DNA of 64,000 nt, from NCBI GenBank assembly GCA_903813345.2, contig CAIIXF020000007.1, positions 3,847,730 to 3,911,729 of the forward strand, given 5' to 3'. Source of the DNA: Owenia fusiformis (lineage: Eukaryota > Annelida > Polychaeta > Sabellida > Oweniidae). Shown here one piece after another: positions 45,532 to 58,450 of this stretch; the stretch's first letter is position 1, and each line of letters begins with the position of its first letter. The notes beneath the pieces are model-generated. The model searched no databases. It saw only the letters and a program-made list of their open reading frames with translations, and had not been told where the DNA came from. Position numbers and translations under genes: made by a program.

Positions 45532-47644
45532 ATGGTCAGTTGACAAAATTTTGAGAATATTTCTTCGCCAATCACAGAGGTATTTCTGAAATTTCCGAGG
45601 TTGCTATTTCATGTCTGTCTTGGTACAATATAGAAAATTGTAATGGTACTGAATCAAAGTTTTCTAAAAAGTAGATGTAACTGATGAAACTTCAGGATCT
45701 TTTTCATTTTTAAATTGATCTTTTAAAAACTAAATCTTTAAATCAGAAGACCAAATTTCCAGAATATTCATTCATTACTTACAGAGTTAACTTCTTGTTA
45801 ATCTCTATAGAATTTTTTTTGGGACACCCTGTAGATCCTATAGATAGACTTAAAATGATTTTGAATTTAACCTGATATGAAAGCAGTTTTAATTTGACCA
45901 CCAATATTGATGGACAGACCAAAAAACAAAATGACGTAAAGTGAACCACCTGACCTCATTGGTTCTGGTGTCGTTTGCAAATAAGCTGTCGGGTTACTTC
46001 GTTAATATACTGCCAAAAGATAGAATTTAAGTTGTCAAAAATATAAGAATTTTTAAGCCATTTTTAGCCATTTTTTAAACAGAGATTCTTAACCATTAAC
46101 GCTCTCAAGAAAGGTAGAATTTTGTTGTTAAAATTACATTATTGCTTTTAGTACCTATTTAATTGGTCCTTTCAGCAAATCCAAAGAATTTAGATCATTA
46201 AAATACAACTGAAATATTAAAAATGATGACGATATAATCATGTAAAAAAATAAACTCTTCAAATAATAGTTTATAAATATTAGAATTGTTATAAATGTAT
46301 TGTTATATTTAAGAATACAATAAGAGTCTTTTCAAATAGCCCCCATTGGTAAAAAATATAATCAGTGACAAAAATGGTGATTTTTTGATCAACCATATAT
46401 TTTAACTTACACGACCAAAAAATAAAAAAAAATATGAAAATCATGACTTACTGAACTAAACCGTCCAAGGAAGGCTAAAATAAAACAAAATTGCAAATCT
46501 TGATGCAAATAAGAACCTCCAATAAAATGCAAAATTAATATTATCAAGTATCCTTACCCTCTCAATATGTCCTCCCAAAGTGCTATTCCTGAATATATCA
46601 TTAGTGATCCTCTTGCTATCTTATATACATATATATATATTATATCATACATAGACTCCTCTTCATATTAACATGTGCAAGACAATCAAGAGATGTGAGG
46701 CTACTGACTTCATTCATGGGTTTTATACTGCACTGAGAGTAATTATTATATATGAATGAGCAAAAGCCACCCCTGCACATAAAGACGTCAATTGAAGATC
46801 GCTTAACGTATGTACACCCTACCAAATTATTAACAAGCCGTCAGAAAAATTGACTCTTTTGATTGACAAACCAGGAACTGTTTGTAAAATCCTGAAGCTG
46901 TATACATTTAAAAAAGACTATCAACCCTCATGTTAACAAAGGAGAAGGCAAAGATAATGAGATAGAGATGGAATTTTTGATAGATGATCACAATTATTTG
47001 AATGTATAACTAGGGCTAGGAATCAGTAGGTAGATTTCTAATAATTAGCATGAAGAATGATGTAAAAATTGTGAATCATTTTTAATGGATTATCAGTAAC
47101 AGGACACAGTAACCAAGAATAAAGTGTTTATTGGAAAATTCTGAGAATGCATGCTGCTGATAAAATAATGTAACCTCACCGTGTAAGGTGTGTGTTTCTT
47201 ATACCCTTTTAAAAAGTTGATTTTGTATCTTCTAATCGTTGACCTTCAAGGTATGTTTCCAACAACTTCAACAAATTTGACGAAATGCTTTATTTTTAAA
47301 GGCCCCATCTAAAGTTTCATTTTGGCTTATCAAAATGAGACACATGAAATTTTTTTTTATTTCAAAAAGTGGTTTTTGAAGGTCTTCGGGAATATTGTTT
47401 GTGAAAGATACACAGGTATTCACCTCAATAGAATGAAATGAATGAAATATAAGCATGACCTGAGAAAAGAGAAATAACATGTAATATACAAGACCTAATA
47501 GAAGTTAACATACAGGGAGAAATCTTGTTTCCTGCTTATTTACCTCATTTGCAATCAATAACAAACTGTACTGCAAGCAATCCAATAAACATTGGTGTCT
47601 CGAACCTATTAAATCATCTTTCCAGAATCATACCTATTTCTTTG

Positions 47645-47790
47645 GATTTCTCTCTGAAATTTGAATGAACACCTTGATTTTCTTGCATATCTGTATAATT
47701 TTGAATATTGACTACACGCCTCTTTACTTTATTCCTTTTTATTTCTATTCTTTATCACAACATTTTGAATTTCAAAACATGACCTTTATG
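47645..47790 (-). repeat. Dispersed repeat family A, copy
   Basis: Reverse-oriented: TTTCTCTGAAATTTGAATGA, TTTTCTTGCATATCTGTATA, CGCCTCTTTACTTTATTCC. Confidence 0.7.
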
Positions 47791-48359
47791 ATATTTTCTC
47801 CACAGGTTTCGAGAGCACCGATAACCACAAGTAAATTAGAACTGGATTTACACGCTTGTTACACGCTCTAGTTTTTAGACATCAGCTTAGTGGTTAATGA
47901 CCGTATTCAATAAGAAAACAACCTGTTGCAGACTGCACTTCTAGGGACACCTCAACCGTATCTAGAGGTTTGGTTGTCCAGGGGATAAGTTGTCCACTTA
48001 TTATCACTAAATATTGGAAAAGGTGAAAATGACACCATTCAGTGGTCACATGGTGAGATATGTGATATTTTGATAATAAAAACCTGATTCACTCCAAAAT
48101 GAGACAGAAGGAAGAACTGGGACTTATGGTATAAATAAATAATCAGTATGCACCCCATAAAATAAAATGTGAATAAGACATTTAAGATGGACAGACAGAC
48201 AAGTGGTAGATTCTACTAGCTTCGCAGATAAGACAAAAATGAGAAAAAGACATGAAAGATTACAGCCTTCCTTTCTAAAATGTTAATAATTTGAAAACAG
48301 AAAGATGTAATGGCTATCAGTGTCAAACAACAATATTAGAAAATCACAAAGTATACACA

Positions 48360-48480
48360 AGGCGTTGACATGCAAAATGTCACCACCTATCATTTGTTAC
48401 AAGACATCAAACATCAACTGCCAATCACCTTCCACAAAAAAAGTTGGGAGACCACAACCATATGGTGGTGACATAAAAAT
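48360..48480 (+). repeat. Pearl-like terminal fragment
   Basis: GACATGCAAAATGTCACCAC at the left, then AGACCACAACCATATGGTGG and TGACATAAAAAT at the right. The right end is a hairpin followed by GGTGACATA, equivalent to the end of the 38996 element. Related left-end pieces lie at 44752, 4018 and 5905. Confidence 0.62.
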
Positions 48481-49176
48481 AAAAATGTCTATCCTGTTAA
48501 AAAAGCAATTATAAGATTTTAAAAAAAAATTAACCAGATATTTTTCGAAAGAGCAATTTATCATTGTTTCTTTTTACCTAGTTTTATTTACATTTATTAA
48601 CTGCATATCTCAATAGTTTTTGTTTTTTTTATTTGTTTTTTGAATCAACTTAACAAGCAGTAGAATCCCCTAACAAATCTTTTTTTTCAAATGTTGGCTT
48701 CTTCATGGTATCAATGCAATGAAAATGTTATTCATAAAATTAATTTGCAATTCAAAGGTCAACACAAATATATTGACATTTAGTTTAAATTCCCAATTTT
48801 CCAAATATAAATTTTACCAATATGACATAGTTCATTCTAAAAATACCAACCAGTATTCAACCAAATCAAGGATCCATAACCACTATACAGCTCGCACAGT
48901 GGTTTTTTAACAAATTAATTGTATACAGAGAAAAGGAAATCTAACTTTTTGCCCAAATTGCAGGAGTACATGTCCAAAGCTGTTATTCATGAGGTTGTGA
49001 ATTTTTGAGGGGTAGTCCTTACACCATATTTTTATTAGAGAAAATGTGATGTTTAAATCATCAAAATCCAATTTTTTTGCAAATTATGAATTACCCTAAT
49101 ATATTTTCACAATTGGCTGTTCTCTCCACCATTCTCCTTCATAAGTTATCTTAATATGCTGGTATTATATTTAGCT

Positions 49177-49289
49177 GTTATGTCCCTATCATCGAATATA
49201 TGCCTAAGGTCTGTCACCAATATAGCCCGAGCTTGCGAGGGTTATATTACGACAGACCGAAGGCATATATTCAATGATACGGACATAAC
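49177..49289. repeat. Hairpin with an arm of about 38 bp
   Basis: GTTATGTCCCTATCATCGAA through AAGGTCTGTC pairs with GACAGACC through GATACGGACATAAC with few mismatches and a loop of about 36 nt. Part of the arm (ACGACAGACCGAAAG) recurs near 23900. Confidence 0.8.
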
Positions 49290-49941
49290 TGTTGTATTAC
49301 ATACTTTTATATCATGGCTACGTTATATCAATGACGCCACGTGTCTATGTGCTAGTGAAATTAGGAAGAAATGAAACTTGACGTCCCGATGACGTCATAA
49401 GATTGTCATGGTAAAAGGTTTGGCGGCTATACAGGAATATATAGCCGACCTTCAGCTCCATTGACTTCAATACAAATGCTTCGCTGGGTATGTAATACTA
49501 TATTGTAAAACCTCTCTATATAAACACATGACTTTCTCTAAAACTAATTAACATGTACACTGATGATTATTACATATTTAATTGCATCAAGCTTCTGCCC
49601 CCCCCCCACCCATTATCTCCTTTATATGTGGAATTCAAGTGTAGAGTTAAGGTGTGTGTAAGGAGGGGGCCACCAAGTGCTTTAAAACACTCAATATAAA
49701 CACATTTTTACCAGCACCGCAATAATTAGTCTGGTATTAAGCCCTTGTATACTCCCTTTCATCACAAAACAGGCCTGTAGTCAGGGGGGGGGGGTTACCA
49801 AGAGGGAGTTTTTGCCTGTTCCCAAGGGGGGAGCTTGTGAAAAGTGCTCTGAATATAGAAAACTGTATGATTTTGAGAAGATTTCCAGGGGGGGGGGGGG
49901 GGGGGGCGGCCACCCTCCAATCCCCCTGGCTGGGCTTGCAA

Positions 49942-50117
49942 TACAGTGAATCTTGTATATCCAAACACCTCTCTAATCCAAACCCTTCTCAATGTGAACA
50001 CATTTTCTCGGTTCCATATTTCTTCCATTGACCTAAATGTTAAAAAACCTTGAAATATGAGCACCTGCTAGTTTTGGCTGGTCCCAGAGATATTTGGATT
50101 AGACAGGTTTTACTGTA
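49942..50117. mobile_element. Pogo-like MITE, second subfamily
   Basis: TACAGTGAATCTTGTATATC at the left, ATTAGACAGGTTTTACTGTA at the right, TA borders. The interior TGGCTGGTCCCAGAGATATT matches the 44210 copy. Confidence 0.75.
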
Positions 50118-52370
50118 CATACTTTCTACTCACCAAAATAGAACATAGGTGGAGTAAAGGCCTGACCCAAAGGCCTGCAGTGCTCAGTTAAGAATGTTTT
50201 ACTGTACAGCATATCAGATAGGGGCAATATTATATCTGGAGCAGATGTATATAAAACTATTAATAATTAGTATTTTCACACTGAATTAACCTATTATGTT
50301 CCATTCAGAACAAGAGGACATATACATTTACCTCAGTAGGGACCCAGGTAGGGGAACAGTTCTTTTGGCGATCATAGTTAATGATATTTGCAATCAGTTC
50401 ATTCAAGTGTGACTAAGAGGAGACACATACCAAAATCAACCCATTGATTCAGTTACACATTTGTACATTAAGCCAAGAGATAAGCTGGATTTGGATTATA
50501 TTTGGATATATAAAATGTAAGTATTTTACTGTTTATTTAGCTGTTTTAACAGTTAAAACAATACACTGTGAGTATCTGAAATATTATTGGATAGGGACAA
50601 ACATGTTAAAAGAAATACATCAATATCTTGGGGTCTTATCTGCAAGGTTTATTTTGTCATGAAAAAAAATAAAAACATTTTATGCATTCATTTTAATTGA
50701 TTCTCTTTACAATTTAGGGTTAGCTATATTATTATATTAGCTATCATATAACGTTTTGGAAAGTTTTGACAAAAAAAGAAATATCGGGTGGGCATAAAGA
50801 ATGGACAGTACTTTGATACTTGTTTACTCTGAAACCTATTCATGTCTGCTTCTAAAATTGTACACACTCAAAAGCCAGCATGTCCTTAATATGCAGACCA
50901 AAGGAGTTAAGTAAACAAGCAACAGAGCCTGCCCCAATTGAAGTGTGAAAATCTTTTTATAAGAATCGAAAAAAAAATCAGAAATGCTAATACTGAAGTT
51001 CATATTTTTGTGTACAATGAATAAAAATATTGAGAAAAATTTTCATGCTGGGTCTAGAGACCTTTAAGGAGGTAGGGGTCAGAAGGAAAATATTTAAAGA
51101 GATTTTGCACCAGTCTTGATCAAATCCAATTTACTGAGCTTCGAATGAATGTTTATGATTTATCTGTCCAGGATTCTATAAACATAATTTTGTTTGTTCA
51201 ATATATACCGTTTAAACAATATGTGCTGTTCGAAGGTCAGTAAAGCTTTGAAAGGACATCCGAGCCTGAGTCTAGGTGACAGTTTCATTCACAGGAGGTA
51301 GTTATCATTTGAGTGTTTTCACATTGTATTACAAGTCTCCACTCTAATTAGTGCTTCTTTACTTACATTTATGTTATATTGTTGCATACAGACAATGTTT
51401 TTGAAGGAGACAAGTTATGCTGTATATGTTATAACTGTTATCTAGATTCAAAAATATATTAATTTTAGAGCGCTCTGATATTGCTTTAATGCTATGCCAA
51501 TATTTTGGTTTATAGAGTTGACACTGGATTGATTTCATAAATCAAAAATGCATGCTCCGGACATTTCAAAATGACGTCTTTCTGAGTTTCACTTGAAAAT
51601 GTGGTCAATTGGTCCACCTAAATCTAAAGTGCTCTCCGAGGGGGGGTCATTGAGCAGCTTGATCAGTCATTGTGGTTACAAATTAGCCATGAAATAACCA
51701 TCATGATAAACCATGACATCTCATTTCTTCTCAGCCCTGAGATGTTTCAGGTGAAATAGAAAGATGCTATGAGTATCAGAATGTGAAACAACACATTCAT
51801 CACAGATACTAGTTTTCTGCATGAAAAATTCTGCAAAAAATTCTGCAAGAAAAAAAGCAAATTCTACAAGGAGAAAATCAAAATTCTGCACAATTTTCAA
51901 AAAAAGTCTGCAATTCTGCAATCTATCCTATCCATCGAAAACAGAAACGGAAGTCAGCTACTTTCTAGGTAAGAACTGCGCGTCATTAGCGAACTCGCTT
52001 TAGCGAATTTAAACGTGATAGAATGTTGAATTTCACGGTGAAATCGTACTTGTACTCAATAATGATTGATTGTTGGACATAAACAGACACTCTTCAAATA
52101 CCCCGCAAAGGTAGGAGATCGTAAAATATGTAATTTCTGGAAATTCTGGTAATTCCGCGGGATTTTCAAGAAAATCAGGGATTCTGCAAAAAATTGAAGT
52201 TTTGTCAAATTCCGTCCACGCCGCAGAATTACGGAATACTAGTATCTATGATTCATTGAAGCAAGCTATTTTCTAAGAGTGCCCACTTTCAAGCCACGAT
52301 TGACCGTTCATGAACAGAAACTCCTCCATAGAATAATGTATATTTTAATCCAATCAATTTTCAGTAAACC

Positions 52371-52510
52371 ATGCAAGGCAAACATGTAATGTTATCCTAC
52401 CAATTTGCTCAACAAAGCATGGTTGAGGGAGTATATGATGCTCTTAAAGCTAAAGGAATCCCAGTATGGATGGCCCTTCATAGAGACATGGCAGGACAAC
52501 TTCATGAAAG
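52371..52510 (+). CDS. TIR gene exon 1 (coding part)
   Basis: The exon probably begins at 52365 after ATTTTCAG; TAA then ACC precede the ATG. 46 codons plus AG, donor GTAGGT. It encodes MQGKHVMLSYQFAQQ through GQLHE. Confidence 0.88.
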
Positions 52511-54389
52511 GTAGGTACTGTAGCATGATAACAACAATTAACCCTGCTCAATATAGTTTTTTCGACTGTAATGCCTACGTCACATTTGCTCCGATTGTCA
52601 ATACCGGCGGACATCCAATGAGTATTTTTTTTTAAACTAAATGTCATTTTGAACAAAAAACTCATCAGTCGGGCACTGGTTATAAAAAAATGGTATTGAT
52701 TTTGACATTGTTTTGGACAATTACTTTATAATGATAATTCAAATTTTAATAGTTTTAATAAAAATACAGAAAATAATATACAAAACCATTTGTCTGTTTG
52801 TGTGTCAAATTGAAAATAGCGAACCATACCCGAGACACAGCTTAGATGTAGTCTTGCCTTATAATCTATGATGTCATAGAGAACCTTTATCAGTTGTTTA
52901 AAATGAAATATAAATGAAATATGAAAATTAAAATTAAAAATATAAATTGAAATATTGCGAAACTAAATAATTTTGTTATTAAATTGTATAGGACAATAAT
53001 AAAAAAAATGCTGCATCTTTCTAGTCTCTGACAATATTTCCAGTACCCTCTATGGTGTTGAGAATGCCATGGTCATCTGCTGTTTCGTGTCAACAAAATA
53101 CCAGGTAGGAACCACTTACTTTGTCCTTAAAAGAGATCAACCGGGATTTTTTTTGGAGCAAAGTTTTACGAGACTATTCAACCCAAAATTGATAAAAATG
53201 AGCCAGGCCACAGGAAAAAGGGTCTTATCACAGATTTTTTCAATATTCTTATTTTTTGTTTATCTTAAAAAGCACAAAGAGACCTTTCAAATGAGCCATG
53301 ACTTATGTTTTTACAATTTTTCCTTGCATATATAGACCAAAATGTCGGATTTGAATTTACTGTAGTACATTTCCCTCTTAATCTTGGGCATAATTTTGGC
53401 TCTATAGAACAATTTTAATTTTTGTGATAAAACCGGTTTTCCCATGGCCAGGCTCATATAACATTGTTTATGAAAACATGATAGTGTACCTTTTATCAAG
53501 GTTTTTAATGAATGGATTTATATAAGAGATGTTTGCTGTTGAAATATTTCCAGGAATCATGGAACTGTAAAACAGAACTCAGTTATGCATATTCATTGGA
53601 CAAGTGCATTATTCCATGCATGACTGAACAAGGCTTCAAGGCCAGTGATTGGCTAGGAGAAATTACAACAGGCCTAGAAGGAATAGACCTCGGGTAAGTG
53701 GGGGTTAGAAGAAGTAGACATATTCAGTAATGAAGCATTCAAGTTACAAACAAAAATTGAATTCAGTTTGAAAAGGTTTTAATTTGTGCGCCCAATGTTG
53801 ATGGAAAAATGGATGGACGGACCAAAGAAAGGACGCCTAGTTAATCCCATCACTGTATGAGCCAAAAATGATGGCTTTTTCAAATCAAATGCCTATTTTA
53901 AAGAATTCCTCTAAGTCAAAGGTCCTTCGCCAGTAATGCATCAACTTACAGGATTCAAACCAAATTGTATTACTGGTATGGGTTATCATTGTTTTTAAAA
54001 AAATAGATTGTTTTGAATAGAGTCACAGATATTAACTAGATCTTGTTATACCATGAGTTTGGACGGTGGCATCATATCCAAGGCACTGGCTATATATATG
54101 CGGGAGCTTAGTTCAGTGGGATAATAAAGCATGTATAAAATAGATATGTAATATTGATAATTTGATCATTTTTATAGCTGTAAGTTTGAATCATAATTTC
54201 AGAGAAGAGGCCGATGATCCAAATAAAATTAAATCACTCATCAAGGAGATCATGTATCAAGCTGGACAAAAAAAATCAAAAAATATTCCAACACCAGGAT
54301 TAAAGGAACAATCAAAGGCAGAGGAACAAACAATAGAAGAACAAACAATAAGAAAGGCACAAGCAACGACAATGGCTGTGGCCTCGTGA
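52371..54389 (+). CDS. Stand-alone TIR-domain protein, 175 aa, four exons
   Basis: Coding exons 52371-52510, 53044-53104, 53554-53693 and 54203-54389, all GT-AG and in phase. The ATG is preceded in frame by TAA within the same exon, so the start is firm. Landmarks: HVMLSYQFAQQ (strand A, box 1), YDALKAKGIPVWM (helix A, strand B), MAGQLHE (BB loop), VENAMVICCFVSTKYQ (strand C), ESWNCKTELSYA (residues 68-79, an SxxCxxE motif with Glu75 where NADase-type TIRs have the catalytic Glu), CIIPCM (strand D), and a Lys/Glu/Gln-rich tail from about residue 115. No TM, LRR, death or SAM domain. Such short cytosolic TIR proteins are expanded in molluscs and lancelets and are thought to act in immune or NAD-linked signalling. 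Enzyme activity here is inference. Confidence 0.88.
53044..53104 (+). CDS. TIR gene exon 2
   Basis: Acceptor TTTCCAG, donor GTAGGA; one base completes Ser, then TLYGVENAMVICCFVSTKYQ. An alternative acceptor 27 nt upstream (TTTCTAG) would bring a stop into frame and is rejected. Confidence 0.85.
53554..53693 (+). CDS. TIR gene exon 3
   Basis: Acceptor TTTCCAG, donor GTAAGT, 46 codons plus GG. It contains SWNCKTELSYAYSLDK and DWLGEITTGLEGIDL. Confidence 0.9.
54203..54389 (+). CDS. TIR gene exon 4 (tail and stop)
   Basis: Acceptor ATTTCAG; the first base completes Gly, then EEADDPNKIKSLIKEIMYQA and a charged tail with two EEQTI repeats, ending TGA. Confidence 0.83.
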
Positions 54390-54762
54390 TCAAATGAAGT
54401 CACAAACTGAGAAGATACTTGGACATTTGAAAACATTTGATACATCAGGAAAGTAATGAAACTTTCCACCTTTCCCACTAATGAATTCTTGTAATGCCAC
54501 TGACAACTCAGAAAACCAGATAAATTCATAAATAGTTTGAGTAAACCATCATCTTAATTAATCACCATCAGGTTCTTATCACCATCATGAATTTAAATCT
54601 CACATTCATTCATTCTTCTGATGACCATCATCATTTTGTCTCTCACATTCATGTTCCAGTCATGTTCTTGCTGTATTTGTTTTTATATATCTGAATGAGT
54701 CTGTTATGAGGCGATGATGATTATTATATATTTTGTTTACTATTTATTTATTAATTTCTGCA

Positions 54763-54768
54763 ATAAAT
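54763..54768 (+). terminator. Candidate TIR gene polyadenylation signal
   Basis: AATAAA in the sequence CTGCAATAAATACTC, about 375 nt after the stop. Confidence 0.4.
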
Positions 54769-55717
54769 ACTCATCTGCCGAACATGGAGAAGAAGGAACT
54801 AATAGTGGATGATGTCTGGAACCCTGCGTTTGGAGGATGTAAATTAGATTAGATAGGGGCCAAACACTGAAAGGAGCCCCTAAAAGTGGGTGTGGAATAT
54901 TTATTTGGTTATGATAGCAACGCTGTCTCGGATTCAGAATTGCCAACATCATTTTTCTTGATCAGTATCACTTCTAGTTTATGAAAACATATGTCGCTTA
55001 GCTCGCCTCTTAAAAGGACACAGAACCTCTTATTAGGACCTTTGCCCCTAGACTAAATGCTGAAAAAGGTAAAATCAAAAAATTAAATGAAGTATAGAAA
55101 AAAAGTTTCAGGGATGAATTTGTATAACAATAAAAAGAGAAAAGAGAAATAAACACATTTTCGAAAGAAGATTGTGGGAAATATGGAACTTCTGACATCA
55201 AAATATTGCAATTTCACATTGTTTGAATCCCAGAGATAAATCTGGTGATTAATTTAATTTATATGCACAATATATTTTGTAAAATAATTGTTAAGTTATA
55301 TCTGCTGTTCAGTTTTTACTAGTCTCGCATAAAGTCTCTGGAACCACCACCCCCACCCAGGTGCATCATAGATCATTTTATGGAGACGGGACATATAGGG
55401 AAAAAATAAGCGAGGAGAGGATAGCAAGGGGTTGATACAAAACTGTGTTTTTTCCTGGTAGTGTGTCAGATGGGCGTTTCTTGATAATATGCTACATATT
55501 GATTATGGCATAACTCGTGCCATGTTATGAACAATGTATATATTGATTGTTCATTTTGAAATAAGTACTTTTGTACTTTTTATTGAGCAATCGGGAAATC
55601 CAAAGAGTCCCTCTTAATCTAAAGCTTGTCAGAGATTATGCTCTTTCCAGAGATAGTAGAGATCTCAGAACCCACAAGGTATTTCAAACTGAAGCATTTG
55701 GTTTTAAAATACAGTGG

Positions 55718-55830
55718 AAGTATGTGTCAACAATCAGGAATAAAATAAATAGGGACGTAGTCAACAGTGTCAGTACTTTAAATTATATAAAATACTCAGA
55801 AATTCAGACAATTTATCTAAATATCCAAGT
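55718..55830 (+). repeat. Dispersed repeat family A, copy
   Basis: GTGGAAGTATGTGTCAACAA, TCAGGAATAAAATAAATAGG, GACGTAGTCAACAGTGTCAG, CTTTAAATTATATAAAATAC. Confidence 0.68.
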
Positions 55831-56477
55831 GGAAATGCACCAATCGGGCCATCCGGCGGAAGCAGTAGACGTGGGCAGAGGATACTATAATAGACATGAA
55901 GCACTCATCATTACTACAATGGCTACGTAATTTCCCACATTACACCCAGCCGTTGGGGACAACCTATTTAAAAGGAAATAATGTCAAGCCCTTGACATCA
56001 TAAAAGGAAACATGTAAAACCATGCAGGAATATTGGTGAAAATAAGCGTGCGATAAAAAAATTAAGGAAAATATCATGGAATGGCAAATTGGTCTGACTG
56101 ACAATAATAATAACATAAAAAAAAATTAGCAACGTTTGTGACGTACATTCATATAGTAGGTTAATTCATTGTTAACATAAATTGATCATTGAGACATTTC
56201 ATGTTACTAAATGTAATTCATGGGTATAACTTGCCACACACTTTCTTTTGAAACGACAAACAAAAAGAGAACAATTTGCTAGTCTTACTTGAGCATGTAC
56301 CGTTTTTATTCCACAAGAAAAACCCCAAAAAATGCCAGTAAAACAACATTTGTTCAGTTTTTCCTCATAAATTCTCTCTTCTCTCAACAGAGCACCTACT
56401 GACTGTAACATCTGGCAGAACCCACATTTTGTTTGTTTTGAACCACACTTTGCACTATCAACTTTTAACTTTAAATT

Positions 56478-57002
56478 GGACATACAACATTTAATATTTC
56501 CTTGACGATGCACCTACAAACTCTTAAAGTAGGACATACAACATTGAATATTTCCTTGACGATGCACCTACAAACTCTTTAAGTAGGACATACAACATTC
56601 AATATTTCCTTGACGATGCACCTACAAACTCTTAAAGTAGGACATACAACATTTAATATTTCCTTGGCGATGCACCTACAAACTCTTTAAGTAGGACATA
56701 CAACATTCAATATTTCCTTGACAATGCACCTACAAACTCTTAAAGTAGGACATATAACATTTAATATTTCCTTGACGATGCACCTACAAACTCTTAAAGT
56801 AGGACATACAACATTTAATATTTCCTTGGCGATGCACCTACAAACTCTTTAAGTAGGACATACAATGTTTAATACTTCCTTGGCGATGCACCTACAAACT
56901 CTTAAAGTAGGACCTACAACATTTAATATTTCCTTGACGATGCACCTACAAACTCTTAAAGTAGGACCTACAACATTTAATATTTCCTTGATGATGCACC
57001 TA
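56478..57002 (+). repeat. 54-bp tandem array, about 9.7 units
   Basis: The unit is GGACATACAACATTTAATAT then TTCCTTGACGATGCACCTAC and AAACTCTTAAAGTA. Variants TTTAAGTA and CATTCAAT alternate with TTAAAGTA and CATTTAAT in early units, which suggests a dimeric (108-bp) expansion step. Confidence 0.96.
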
Positions 57003-58355
57003 CATTAAACAAAATTTAGTAAGACCAACATTTCATGTTTCTTTGCCTACAGACAACAACTAAAGGACAGGTGGCGGTAAACCCCTCTTATAGCCCCCCT
57101 ACAAAACAAGTATATATTGACATGGAATTGAAGAGGAAGTATGACTCATTACTTAAAATGTGATTTCTGAGAGTTTTGACATTTGACCTTGACACTAGGG
57201 TGGTTTAAAGGTCAACTTTGAGAGTTGCTATTTTTGTCAAAATTTTACTGTTTCTAATCCAAGAAATGAGAGCAATTGGCTTTATTTTGATTGTGACTGA
57301 TAAAAAGACATGTGAATAGAAATAAATTTTTTTAAATAAATTATCACGGGCAATTACCTGAAAATCTTGAGAATAAATACCGATGTGGGCATTTTTAGGG
57401 GGACTAAATTTTCTTGTTTCAAAAATGATTGCTCTTGTTGCCTTTTGAGACTCTAACAGTATCCTAAGCATGTTTTAAGAGTTGAGATGTGATTATTATT
57501 TTAAATGCCTATGGGCAATTAGGATAAAATGACTGAAATTAAATGCACACAAGGGCACTTCAAAAAGAATGGATTTTCTTATTTCAATTGTTTCTCGCCA
57601 GTTTTCTAAACATGTTTGCCATATTCTAAATAGTTATCGGGTCACTTTTACTAAATGCCCATTGGCATTTGGCATTTTATTTGGCATTTGAAATTAAAAT
57701 GTTTGAATGTACACTTACTTTTAAAGTTATTTGCCAACTTGCAGTTCCCATATTTGAAACACAGATAATTCAGAGAAATCCTCTCTCAATATATATCATA
57801 AAATATAAGGCAGCATTTTGTATGAATGGCATGACACTCAAAGGATTGCCTAAAATAATTTCTACTTATTTCCTATTTAGAAAAAACACTTAGGCCATTC
57901 AAATATTTTCTTATAATAATGTCACTAACTTCTATGTTTTCAGAAAAAACAAAATGTCCACATGTACTCTCTACTTGTAATGTATATAAATGACAAAGGG
58001 AATTGTGATCTTGGATTATATTGTAGCGAAATGAGTTCCAAGATTGATTAAAAACTACATGTATATAAACTTCATTAACAAGGTCATCTGAACTCAAGAG
58101 GTGTGTTACTTGCTTTGGCACAATGTGTTATTGCATTTTCACTCTTAAATAATATATAAAACCCTTTAAATAAATGAAGGTTTTGTAGTTTTTAATATAA
58201 GGCTCTTCATCAGAATGCCAACATATAATTAATTTTGGATGGCCTAATCTGTACATGCAGTTATGTAGTGTACATGTATGCCCAGGTTAGCAGCCATATT
58301 GAAAACATAAACCAGTCAGGCTTATTTTCATCACAAAAGTTAAGTTTTAGTGGTG

Positions 58356-58450
58356 AGCCCAAACTCCCACAAAAATGATATTTGCAAAGAAGTTACTTTA
58401 CAGTCTCTGCATTATACAGTTTCAATATATTTTTTGTGGGAGTGTGGGCT
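58356..58450. repeat. Inverted repeat with a CTCCCACAAAAA stem
   Basis: AGCCCAAACTCCCACAAAAA pairs with TTTTTTGTGGGAGTGTGGGC across about 55 nt. Confidence 0.75.

Larger units (their letters stand above)
45532..52364. other. Gene-free stretch 5' of the TIR gene
   Basis: No conserved protein recognised. It includes a mariner-type 3' end GGGACACCCTGTAG near 45830, a family A repeat (47645), a pearl-type right end (48360-48480), a hairpin (49177-49289), a poly-G tract near 49888 and a pogo-like MITE (49942). The first, non-coding exon and promoter of the TIR gene probably lie in the right part. Confidence 0.55.

Noticed and set aside
53017-53043. Upstream acceptor TTTCTAG for TIR exon 2
   Set aside because: Joining exon 1 there gives AGT CTC TGA, an immediate stop; the acceptor at 53043 keeps the family spacing.
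55571-55930. 119-aa frame as a gene
   Set aside because: It crosses a dispersed family A repeat copy and shows no conserved domain or splice context.
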